Positions 12,535-21,731 of a stretch of 64,000 nucleotides of DNA are shown in pieces; position 1 is the stretch's first letter, and every line of letters starts with the position of its first letter. Made by a program: the position numbers and the translations under genes. The notes under the pieces were generated by a model that did no database searches, was not told the origin of the DNA, and saw only the letters and a program-made list of their open reading frames with translations. Source of the DNA: Penicillus capitatus (Eukaryota; Chlorophyta); NCBI GenBank assembly GCA_965649825.1, contig OZ287694.1:1488001-1552000 (forward strand), read 5' to 3'.

Positions 12535-14241
12535 GGTGCGAACGATTTTCGGCGGAAATCTTCCAGAATATATTCTTTCTGAACGAACTTGGGAGAAATA
12601 CCGTCGCGGAGCAAATAAACGAGGATGGTCTATGAGGATGGATATTGGCCGTAACAGCTGTTTTTATAGGCCGATTCTGAGGTGACCCCGGAAGCTAACA
12701 ATCCTCGCTTACGGTGCGACAGCGCAGCTGCCAGCTGTCCACTTCTACATTGACAAACGCAGAGCAAAGCCATCGCTCCTGCTCAGTGTCTTCTAGAACC
12801 TCCCAGGTATCTCACATAAGTGTGACACGTGTACAGTAGATAGAGCTTAGAGACCTGCAGGACTGACTGCTTACTGTAAGAGAGGACAGCTGTCACTATC
12901 GAATTTGACGACTCTGTTGTGATCCCTGGTAGTAACGGCATGTCTTTAGCTATCGATAAATGACGGTGTCGCGCAGCTAAGAGACGCTATTGCTGCTGAC
13001 GGGTTGATGAGTTTGATGCTGTAATGAGCATCCAGACTGCATGCGGATACATGACGGCGTCGTGCCATTCTGTCGAGCTGGTCACCTTATTATTTGTTGC
13101 TGTCATCGCCTTTTGCCAAGTCGGAACGGAAATGGCGAGATCGCAGAGAACGACCGAAGGGGCTTCGGTAGGCAAGTACATTTTGTCTGTAACCTGATTC
13201 TATTGCCTACAAGTGTTCGTCCCATGACGACGTGATTAATCACAAAGTCAGCAGGCAACCGCCTCTGTGATCTACTATGGAGACACTAGGCTTGCGATTC
13301 TATTATAACACGGGCCTCACTTTTTGCGACGGTACCGGAGTCTGCAAGAATACCTTGGAAAGGATCTCTTTCCTGTCATGAGAACGTCGAATGGTCCCCA
13401 TTGCGGTGAAATTGGAAGAAACTGCAAATCTACGAGACTCCATTGTTCCTTGTTGCCGCATTGGTGTTTGCATGCCGTCGACAGGCCTCTGCTAAGACGA
13501 GCTCGTTTTCAATCTTTCTACAATTGGCTTGCGCAAATACACACGAAGCTCTCGCCTCTGGAGACTGCCAATCATTCGCTGGCTCTACCGATGGCGACAA
13601 ATGGTGATGATTACGACAATACTCGTGTCCATGCGCCAACGACTGTCGGCATTTAATGATACTAACTCTTACGTGCCTCTGGAGAGCAATGAACATGTGA
13701 TGCAAGGAACTCTGTCATTTAAACAGCTTCCCCCATCTATATCGAATCTCTGCCATGGCAAATCCAAGGTTCCCTGAATAGCAGTGTGCGTTCGCACAGT
13801 GACTACTGTAGAATCCTCACAAAGGATGATGTGTATCCGAGGAGATGTCGATGGCAATACCGAACGTGAGAGCAACTCAAACTGCTCTTCGTGGCACCGA
13901 TCGATGATAGCCTTCGTGGCATCGCTGTCGGGGAAAATTCTTTGCTCTGTGTCCACTTACAATAACCGCATCTGACTGTCTGGTGTCACGAGAACAAGAG
14001 AATCAACGATCGAATACAGAAGAATGCAGCTTCGAAAAGTGACAAGAAAAGACGACATCGAATCGTCGTCGTTTAATGGAGTTCGCCCAAAAGTAAAGTC
14101 GATATTGCTGAATGTACATCAGATAATGACGAATAAATAAAACGCCACGCTGTCAGCCGTCGTCATCGACGAAACGCGTTCGTGTTTCTCCGTGCTCGAC
14201 AATACTATTCTCTCCGTTAACGCCTCAGACGGAAAAGCAGA
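12535..14241. other. Divergent intergenic region upstream of serpin and channel C
   Basis: The serpin (minus) and channel C (plus) are divergently arranged, so both promoters lie here. The region is recognisably homologous to 35541-37308, with many substitutions and indels; short open frames are not conserved between the two copies. A stretch about 180 bp before the channel start (gtttaatggagttcgcccaa near 14071) is well conserved with the copy near 37139. I see no other gene. Confidence 0.5.
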
Positions 14242-16816
14242 ATGTCCTCATCGCGTCAAGAGACCGAGGAAATGGAAGAAAGCTTGTTGCCAACCGAACA
14301 CGAAGGTTCTTTCGAGGCTTCTACGTCGCGGCTGCAAGACGATTCACAACGTCAAATGTCGACATCATCGACAAGAACCGACGAAGACGAGCATCATGAA
14401 GAGGAGACTTTGAATGGTGAGCATGCAACCCGCCAAATTCTTCGACTGCCGGTCAAGAAGGTGACGGTTGCGTGCTGCCACAGATGACGGCGGCGCCGTC
14501 TCCAGCGAAACGGGAAGATGGTTTCTTGAGCCTCCGTCGGAGTGGACACTGGAGAGCACCAAGCGGTAAACATCGTTTCTGTTGCTGCTGCATGGTTGTG
14601 GAACCTCTTGCAAACTGGACAGACTCATAACTGAACATGGGACTCGAATCGTCCATGCTGTTGATGTAAAAGGATCGCCGATTTTCTGGAATGCTGTGGA
14701 ACGAAATCAGTTTGAGTGTGCAAACATGCTCCTGGATTATGCAAAGAGCAATGGGGTAGCCGTGACGTTCAAATGCGAAGATGGCAATCTGCTGTCAAAG
14801 GCTGTCAAAAGCAGATCTGAACCCCACGTCGAGTTCATTCTGGACAAACTGACAAGGAAGTATGCGACTGTGTCAGAGACAATCGAACTGCTGGAATCGC
14901 ATCTTCTAAACCTCACCGACAACTTTCCAAAGCTCGCACTCCGTTTCCTAAAAGAGGGCGACTTCGCAGTGGAGTACGCCAGGCTCGAAGTGCCAAGGGC
15001 TCTGTTCGGCAGAGACGGACATACTCCAGTTGTGATGTATGTTCATGAGGAACAGAATCCTGTAAGCTGGATTCCTATGGACAGTGGAGCAGCAAAGGAG
15101 CTCTGGAAGCAGGGGAGTGATTACACCAAGCAATTGTCGGACACCACGAGTCAGCAGATCAAAGTGGTCGCAAAGTTCTCATGCATTAGTCACGGGAGTT
15201 TCTTTGCCGTCTACGGAAGGAAGTATGTCTATAATGAGTATTAGTGTTCGACTAGATTGGGTGTTCTGGCGCAGCTTGCAAGAATCTGGTTTGGTGCGTT
15301 TTCATGTTCTTGGCGTGACAGACGTTGCAGACCTTTTCAAATCGACGACATCCAGAATCTACGTCGACTGGGCATTCAGATTTTGCCGCAACCCGTATAC
15401 TCTGGGCGTCGTGCTGGATGTCGTGGTTGCCGCGACGTTCACAACCTTTGCTGTCATGTACAAACACCAGCATGGCCAGGCCATGTCAATCCACCGTGGA
15501 ACTCCAATAGCACTCATAGCTGTGCCGTGCCTTGCGAATCTACTGGGAATCTTCTGCTCCTTCTCAGCACTGAGGTAAGACGCACCAATGATCTTCATGC
15601 TTCTTTTGCTTTGATGTTTGCATACAGGATCACTATGTTTATCATCGATCTTGTACTCCTCGTACACACATGTATCACTGTCTCTCACACCACGTTCTCT
15701 GCTTTTACGGCATCTGTCGGATGTATCCTCTGCTGGCTCGTGGTAAGATCCATTAATAAGTGTTTCCCGAACGTTTTGCGACAATGAGATGGTTGTCGTT
15801 GACTTAGTTTTTTCGGACTCTTCGACCATATGGTCGATTTGGACCTTTCGTTTCGATGGTGGGCTACGCAGTGATTGACTCCCTACCGTTTGCGATGATG
15901 GGCTTACTGCTGATGCTTGGATACTCCGCAGCATTCGTAGTTCTTTTCGACGATGACCTTGCTCACGACAGCGACGACAACTTCGATACCCTTTTTCACG
16001 CCATACAATCGCTGTTTCACGCCGGCCTCGGGAACTTTGAAACAGACGTAAGTTCTGCTAAAGATGAACTTTCATGACATTATCCAGTGAAGCCATTCTG
16101 GTGCAGATGCTTCACCCTGCCAGTGGATTTCTCACAATCTGGAGAGCCCTGCTGTTTAACTCCTTCATCTACACAGGACCGATTGTCCTCATGAGTCTGC
16201 TTGTTTCTATCTTAACTGATACCCATGACAGAGTTCGTTCCGAAGAGGAAGTCGAACAGTCGATGTACCGACTGCAAGCATTACTTGACTGCATTATGGC
16301 TCGTGCAGTTGTTAAGTGGTAGGACCATTCAGATTCGGTCGAAAAGCCGAATCGTGTTACCAGATGTGGTTTCGTTTGTAGGTGTTTGAAGCCTACTTTC
16401 CGTCGCAGGCCCATTGTATGGACAAAGGACTTTGTGCGATGGTTGAAAGTTGACGGACCCAGAGGATTTCGCATGCCGGAGAAAAGTTATTTTCATCATC
16501 TGGTTCCCGAAGCCGCTGAAGAAGGATCTTCTGCTGGAGCGTGGCATGGTAAACTCGACGCACTCGACAGAACGATCAAGTCTGAAGCTGGAAAGAATAA
16601 GAAAGCTCTTGAAGGTTAGATCATTACCTAAAGCCAAAGGTCCGTCTACTGGCGAGATGTTGTTGTTCAGAGATCAATCAGAAAACGACAGACGTGTATG
16701 GTGCACTGTTCGAGAGAATGAGAAGCTTAGAAGAGAGTGTGGGTGAGATGAAGGCCCAGTCGAGTAACTTGAAAGAGAGCGTGGACGAGATGAAAACGTT
16801 GATCAGAAACCTGTGA
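14242..16816 (+). CDS. TRP-like channel C (700 aa)
   Basis: Complete channel gene with nine exons: 14242-14416, 14484-14565, 14623-15222, 15275-15574, 15628-15742, 15808-16047, 16107-16318, 16382-16614 and 16671-16816. All joins keep frame; introns are 52-67 bp GT-AG. Residues 1-58 are an acidic/Ser-rich tail with Ser-Leu-Leu-Pro, and exon 2 ends Glu-Trp-Thr-Leu-Glu-Ser. Two degenerate ankyrin units follow (about 95-175). S1-S2 are in exons 3-4, S3-S4 in exon 5, and S5 plus a pore loop with Leu-Gly-Asn-Phe-Glu-Thr-Asp in exon 6. S6 ends Ser-Ile-Leu-Thr-Asp-Thr-His-Asp-Arg-Val. The tail holds His-His-Leu-Val-Pro and a Glu-rich coiled coil. Compared with A-type channels it has two extra introns, at 15223-15274 and 16615-16670. 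Its ion and stimulus are unknown. Confidence 0.85.
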
Positions 16817-17181
16817 GATTCGTAAAGATCTGAACCGAGCTCACTCTAAAACTTGCCTAGAGCCTGCACCATTCTGCTCATCTGAGCCTTCTTTCCCTCG
16901 TTTTGTTTTTCTTTCTCAAGCTGCTGCGCTTAAAGGAAAGTTACTTCTAATATGTCCAATGAAATTTTCGTGTCAGGCATGCGACGCCCTGCTGGTTATG
17001 ACATGGGAAGCACTTCCCGTTGGGATTTTGTTGTGGTCATGCATTTCATTGTTTCCTGTATTCATCATTGTAGAGATGCAACAGATAAATCTCCATTGAC
17101 ATTACCTGGAAGTGAAACGAATGAACGGCACTGAATTCTTAATGGCAATCTGCAAGAGTGTTGTCTGAAGTGTGTCCACGT
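16817..17181. other. 3' flank of channel C
   Basis: This non-coding flank is homologous to the DNA after channel C' (39974-40330) and after the decayed channel (46538-46846), including shared words such as tcattacctggaag-like and gttgtctgaagtg. It is interrupted at 17182-17185 by the LTR element. No gene is seen. Confidence 0.55.
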
Positions 17182-17185
17182 GATC
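17182..17185. repeat. Target-site duplication (left), gatc
   Basis: The 4-bp gatc just before the 5' LTR is repeated just after the 3' LTR (19825-19828). The orthologous empty sites at 40332-40335 and near 46847 contain one gatc in matching flanks, which supports a 4-bp duplication made on insertion. Confidence 0.85.
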
Positions 17186-17423
17186 TGTCATGATGATGAA
17201 GCGCCGAAGGATGATTATCTAAGAACTGCCTCATCATCATAAGAGGCAACGATGGCCAGTAGCTATTAATGGCCACGTCACATCAGAACCTACCCAGCAC
17301 CTACCCAGCACCTACTTAGCACCTAGGAAACCCAACATTATAAAAAGGGGATTATTGTCACATTGATCGTCTTTTGTAAGAAACCTTGTTGCGTCTTCCA
17401 CCGCCACGTACCTGTCCATATCA
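17186..17423 (+). repeat. 5' LTR (238 bp)
   Basis: The LTR begins TGTCATGATG and ends CCATATCA. It contains three 11-bp units of ctacccagcac type (17290-17322, the third with tt for cc) and a TATA-like box at 17337-17347. It differs from the 3' LTR by one extra 11-bp unit and by gatcgtc versus gattatc near the end. Confidence 0.93.
17337..17347 (+). promoter_or_regulatory. TATA-like box in 5' LTR
   Basis: The sequence attataaaaag lies about 85 bp before the element's start codon, in the place expected for the U3 promoter. The same box is present in the 3' LTR at 19738-19748. Confidence 0.6.
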
Positions 17424-17425
17424 AA

Positions 17426-19654
17426 ATGGTTTCGGAGCTGCGACTCTCGAAGATGGACCGTGACGCGTTCACGTCCCTGCTCAACGCCGCAGCATTCGTC
17501 GAAGACGACTACCGCCCCCGCATCAAATATGTGGTGCAGAGACTGGAACCTAGATCGCCGGCATTTGACATCGTGCGGCAAGTGCTCGAAAGGGTCGAGC
17601 CACACTTCGACGGATTGGCCGCCTTTAACACGGCTTTTGCTGGACCGGATGCCACGATTTGTGCTTTCTATGCCGATAACCTAGGACAGATCGGGACGAG
17701 TCACAAGTGGCGAATCGTGAAGGAGCTCGTGACTGGAGCATGCCCATCCCCCACACTCTCAGACGAGGAGCGACTCGGGCAAATGACCAGGGCAAAGGGG
17801 GAAACGTGGCTGGTTTTTGTCGACAGGTATCGGGCTACCTGTCTGGCGACGGCAGCGTCGAGAGAGACGCAAGTGAAGACGTTGTACCGAAGGCTTCCGG
17901 CAAACCTTCGGAGACTGATGCTCTCATTGCCGTCCGCAGCAACAGTAGCGGACATGAGCACTGTCCTCAGGAACGCAAGTTTCTGGGAATCCAGCGCCGC
18001 GTCGAGGACGGAGGCAGACGAGGATGTTGTGGATGTCGACATGGGCATGGTACAGGCCAATGTTGCTGCCACAAATGGGAAGGTCGTAGGACGCGACGGG
18101 GCGATTAACTTTGCTGCAATCACCAATGCAGGCAGAGTCATGGTAGGGGCTCGAGAAATCTGCAAGACATCGCGCCGCGAAGCCCTGGACATGTTACGAT
18201 TTCTTCAGCGAATCTGCAACGTCGGAGACGGTTCGGCAGGAAGGGTAAAGCACGTGGATGGCGTGGCGAACGTCATCGCTGACCTCCTCAGTCGAAGCCC
18301 TTGGTGGAGGCACACCCTGGAAAGACCTACAACGACCGAAGCTCCCGCGCTTGCGGCCACCGCACACCACAACTCCTGGCCAGTGTGGTACCTGCAGATG
18401 GAAGATTATCTGAAAACAGGGCGATGTCCCGATGACGCCTCCCCCCAGCAGCGGGCGCGTCTCAAGCACCGCGCAACCTTTTTTCGCCTTCGCCATGAAC
18501 GCCTGGAATACTCCGCCGACGGACTTCTATGGACGCCTTGCTGTCTAGACAAGCAGGCCATTCCTCAGTGGCTGGCCAGAGCACACGAAGAAGGCGGACA
18601 CTACGGTATCCAGACCACCACTCGGAAGTTACAGGAAATGATCTATTTCCCCGACGCTCCATCTCACGTGGACCGGTGGGTACGTAGCTGTCCCCAGTGC
18701 CAACACTTTGCCCGCCACGATCCACCCGTCACGCAGTCATTCAACACATGGCAACACATGAACCAGTGCGTAGGCCTGGACGTCATCGGCCCCATGAAGC
18801 CCGACGGCGCTTCAAAATACATCATCGCCGCAGTAGACCTCTGCACACGATTTTGCCTACTCTCGTCCTCCTCGCAGGCCAACGCGACATCCATCATCAA
18901 ACTGCTCGAGCGCTGGACAGCCCTCTTCGGCAACCCCGATTGTCTGCAGACGGACAACGATTCAGCGTTCGTAGGCAATCAGGTGTCCAACTGGATGTCG
19001 GCCCGAGGAATCCAACGCCGCACCATCCCAACATATCGACCACAGTGCAAAGGGACCGTCGAGCGTCTCAATCAAGAAGTCATCCGCCGCCTCCAACGCC
19101 TTCAAACTCAAGGCAAATGGGCATCAGCTCTTCCCCAGATTCAGGCGATGCTTAATGCGCATCCGAATTCGGTGACCAAACTCAGCGCCGCGCAGACCGC
19201 CTTCGGTTATCAACCCCGCACGCACTCCCTTCCCGCGCCACCCACTTCCGCCGCGACACCTTGCTCTGATGAACCTCATCCAGTACGACACCGCGACCTT
19301 CTTGCTACTCGTTGGACCGCAATCGACCACCAGATGCAGCACCAGCAACAACACCAACTGTCCCAATCTCACCGTTGCTCCGACCTCCTAGTCGGCTCCC
19401 AGGTGCTCCTCTTTGACCATCGCGCAAAAACGCACGGCAACAAGCTCACTCCGCAATGGCAAGGACCGTACACCGTCCACGCTAAATTTTCTCCCCAACT
19501 TTACCGTCTCGTTTCTTCTTCTTCCAAGAAACCCTTTCTCGCGCATCGCGACCATTTACGCCGTTTCTTCCGTCGGAGTTCAACGCAGGGAAGCGATTGT
19601 CATGATGATGAAGCGCCGAAGGATGATTATCTAAGAACTGCCTCATCATCATAA
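17426..19654 (+). CDS. Gag-integrase fusion polyprotein of LTR element (742 aa)
   Basis: The first Met inside the element (17426) starts two bases after the LTR; the frame is open 21 codons further up, into the LTR. Residues 1 to about 265 are a helical gag-like region without a zinc knuckle. Near residue 270 the frame passes into His-Val-Asp-Gly-Val-Ala-Asn-Val-Ile-Ala-Asp-Leu-Leu-Ser-Arg, the typical end of a Ty3-type RNase H. Integrase follows: an HHCC zinc site (His-Glu-Glu-Gly-Gly-His near 386, Cys-Pro-Gln-Cys near 421), then Asp near 451, Asp in Leu-Gln-Thr-Asp-Asn near 509 and Glu in Thr-Val-Glu-Arg near 545, with 35 residues between the last two. A Gly-Pro-Tyr module follows near residue 680. 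The stop lies inside the 3' LTR. The integrase residues look intact. Confidence 0.88.
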   Translation: MVSELRLSKMDRDAFTSLLNAAAFVEDDYRPRIKYVVQRLEPRSPAFDIVRQVLERVEPHFDGLAAFNTAFAGPDATICAFYADNLGQIGTSHKWRIVKELVTGACPSPTLSDEERLGQMTRAKGETWLVFVDRYRATCLATAASRETQVKTLYRRLPANLRRLMLSLPSAATVADMSTVLRNASFWESSAASRTEADEDVVDVDMGMVQANVAATNGKVVGRDGAINFAAITNAGRVMVGAREICKTSRREALDMLRFLQRICNVGDGSAGRVKHVDGVANVIADLLSRSPWWRHTLERPTTTEAPALAATAHHNSWPVWYLQMEDYLKTGRCPDDASPQQRARLKHRATFFRLRHERLEYSADGLLWTPCCLDKQAIPQWLARAHEEGGHYGIQTTTRKLQEMIYFPDAPSHVDRWVRSCPQCQHFARHDPPVTQSFNTWQHMNQCVGLDVIGPMKPDGASKYIIAAVDLCTRFCLLSSSSQANATSIIKLLERWTALFGNPDCLQTDNDSAFVGNQVSNWMSARGIQRRTIPTYRPQCKGTVERLNQEVIRRLQRLQTQGKWASALPQIQAMLNAHPNSVTKLSAAQTAFGYQPRTHSLPAPPTSAATPCSDEPHPVRHRDLLATRWTAIDHQMQHQQQHQLSQSHRCSDLLVGSQVLLFDHRAKTHGNKLTPQWQGPYTVHAKFSPQLYRLVSSSSKKPFLAHRDHLRRFFRRSSTQGSDCHDDEAPKDDYLRTASSS
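17427..17438 (+). other. Primer-binding site resembling initiator tRNA-Met
   Basis: TGGTTTCGGAGC, four bases after the LTR end, matches 10 of 12 positions of the usual initiator-Met primer site TGGTATCAGAGC. It overlaps the ATG of the gag frame (A at 17426, TG at 17427-17428), which is unusual. The match to this organism's own tRNA cannot be tested here. Confidence 0.6.
19587..19596 (+). other. Weak polypurine tract before 3' LTR
   Basis: The stretch agggaagcga, one base before the 3' LTR, is where the plus-strand primer tract is expected. It is short and interrupted by one C, so this is a positional call. Confidence 0.4.
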
Positions 19655-19824
19655 GAGGCAACGATGGCCAGTAGCTATTAATGGCCACGTCACATCAGAA
19701 CCTACCCAGCACCTACCCAGCACCTAGGAAACCCAACATTATAAAAAGGGGATTATTGTCACATTGATTATCTTTTGTAAGAAACCTTGTTGCGTCTTCC
19801 ACCGCCACGTACCTGTCCATATCA
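19598..19824 (+). repeat. 3' LTR (227 bp)
   Basis: This direct repeat of the 5' LTR has two 11-bp units (19702-19723) instead of three. The last codons and stop of the polyprotein lie in its first 57 bp. The TATA-like box is at 19738-19748. Confidence 0.93.
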
Positions 19825-19828
19825 GATC
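19825..19828. repeat. Target-site duplication (right), gatc
   Basis: Second copy of the 4-bp duplication; the sequence after it (gcgtcgcgg) continues the flank seen uninterrupted near 40332. Confidence 0.85.
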
Positions 19829-21731
19829 GCGTCGCGGGAGCCAATCCTTTAGCGAATCGAGACTTGTGCGCATACATGCAGTGCTTACGAAGAGAGAAGC
19901 AGAACGTCTTACCCGTTTGAGGATTAGGATTCTATGATACAGAAGCGCATTCTGGGCAATGCGTCATCTGCAGTGATAATGCCTTCTACTATTGCTCCGC
20001 TGCGTAGTACGATGCACTCTGCGCTGCACGATGTATATAGGATTGTTTGATGGTGCAGATATTATATGAGACGAAAGGAGTTGACAGCGACGCTGACTGA
20101 TTAGCACGTCAAAATCAGCGAGAATGCCTTTGTGGTCTTCGGCTCAAACGGCCAGTCGACCCGTACACGTTACCTGTTGGGAACACGGCTTAACGAGTAC
20201 AATAACTGAAGATGGCGGCGCAGATCACGCAATGTGGATTCTCGCATAGGGGTCACGTCGCGTAGGACACAGAGTTGCCACTGCTTCAAGCGGTTGCGCT
20301 TCTGATTCGGCTTAGGAACAAAGGATCGTTGAGAACGATCGACTCCACGCAAAACGCGCGTGCGTGTTTTGCCGTAGAATAAATGCCTTGTACGTTCGCA
20401 ATGTCTCTGCCCCTTAAGCGTCGATGTTTCTACAGTGACGCACTCTGACGTGACGCTTCATTTGCAAACAAGCATTCTCCTTCTGATGGCTCATTGCGCA
20501 TGTTGTGTCTAAGTGGAATTGTATCCAGCCATGCGAAGCGCTGCCCTGAAAACAGGCGTCGCGTTTTCAAAACCGACCGGTCTCTGTCTGTTGGCGCTAA
20601 TGCAATACCACTTAAAACGCCTTCCACCAACGCCACTTGGAGATCCTCCCGATTAGCAAGCGCAGAAAAGACATCTGGAATCCAGAACACTCCTAGGAAG
20701 ACATGATCGAGCATGTGTGCGACTTCCATTGAGAATCTCTTTACGGCTAGTCGATTCTTTGAAACATGTCGCGAAGAACACGCTCTAATGGAACGTTTTC
20801 ATTAATCCGCAGTGGCAAAGAATCACAGAAATGTCATCGCACGGGGACAGCAGCCGCTCTTTGTTCTAAAAAAGAATTGTGGGTGCTGAAGAAAACAAGA
20901 CAGCACGGCGATGTCGACGTGCAAAGATGATGAACGTGTGGAAGTCTCCTGGGGCCAAACGTTTTCCCTCTCATTGCCATCCAAACAGCGAGATTTTACG
21001 AACACGCTTAATACTCTGCTTGCCAGCGATTCTCGATCGTCAGTTAGTCTTGATCCACCATTCAACTGTCGCAGGTCGACAATCTCTTGAAAACTCCGTA
21101 CTTTATCTCACGAAACGCGAGATTGCCTTGTCGTTCTTACGCAAGGTTCGTTTCAGGATAGTACAGAGCAGATTCGACAATGCGTGCAAGCTTATGAACG
21201 CATCCGATCCGGACTGGAAACCGTCAGTTGGACGCCATCGACATCTGCAGTCGCGGCGAGTCGGATAGGATGAGGAACTCCATGCCGCTCACTGTTTGCA
21301 AGAGTGTGTCTCGAGAATAAGTTCATCAAGCCCGTCATGTGTTGTCGTACCTGGATGAAGAACTCGCCAACGCAGATCGCGTCTCGAGTGACAGCTCAGA
21401 CCTAGCAGAATCACTAAACGAATGCGAACGTCCTCTTCCAACAGTGTCGGCTTTGCGAGACGTTAGTCGTACAGGACATTGGATGGCGGCAATAGGCGGA
21501 GATCCTTTGAGTCCATGCGACTGCGAAATTAAACGCGGGTCGCCGTCGTACGAATAGGCGTATGCATTCATTGGTTGCTGTTGATGGCGACAGCCGTCGT
21601 TAAAACACTGCTGACTCAGACGCGGTCATTATTCCGCGGGCGGGACAAAGCAGCTTTATATTGACACTCACCTGTGCTACCGCGAAAACTATCGAGCCGA
21701 AGTTGGTGGAACGACAAATTGCTCAGCACAC
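19829..21731. other. Intergenic region upstream of channel A
   Basis: No gene is recognised. Parts align with 46850-48889 upstream of channel E, so this is shared spacer of the C-to-A channel pair. At 19889-19967 (minus) lies a decayed exon-like block related to 40396-40470: it ends at a gtaagc donor but has an internal stop. The last 110 bp include a motif shared with the promoter region of channel E. Confidence 0.5.
21626..21647 (+). promoter_or_regulatory. Conserved motif about 100 bp before channel A start
   Basis: A tcattattccgcgggc block lies about 100 bp before the ATG of channel A. A near match (tcattccgcgggct) lies at about the same distance before channel E (48791). The surroundings are much less alike, which suggests a constrained promoter or 5' UTR element. 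Its factor is unknown. Confidence 0.4.

Larger units (their letters stand above)
17186..19824 (+). mobile_element. Ty3/gypsy LTR retrotransposon, internally deleted, non-autonomous
   Basis: The element is 2639 bp and flanked by 4-bp gatc duplications. It has direct LTRs of 238 and 227 bp that begin TG and end CA, a primer-binding-site match right after the 5' LTR, and one long frame. The frame runs from a gag-like part straight into the tail of RNase H and a complete integrase. Protease, reverse transcriptase and most of RNase H are missing. The RNase H-then-integrase order assigns it to Ty3/gypsy (Metaviridae) rather than Ty1/copia. The LTRs differ by only two substitutions and one 11-bp repeat unit, so the insertion is young. 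It lies in the first copy of the local duplication only. It would need enzymes from a full-length relative to move. Confidence 0.93.

Noticed and set aside
15223-15244. A 22-bp intron (gtatgt...tattag) in channel C, with a similar one in C' at 38284
   Set aside because: It restores frame, but a 52-bp intron ending at gcag (15274, 38335) also does, matches the usual size, and aligns better with the 46-bp intron and following residues of the decayed paralogue.
17363-17425. Upstream Met of the LTR-element frame
   Set aside because: It lies inside the LTR; translation more likely starts at 17426, after the LTR, where the gag-like region begins.
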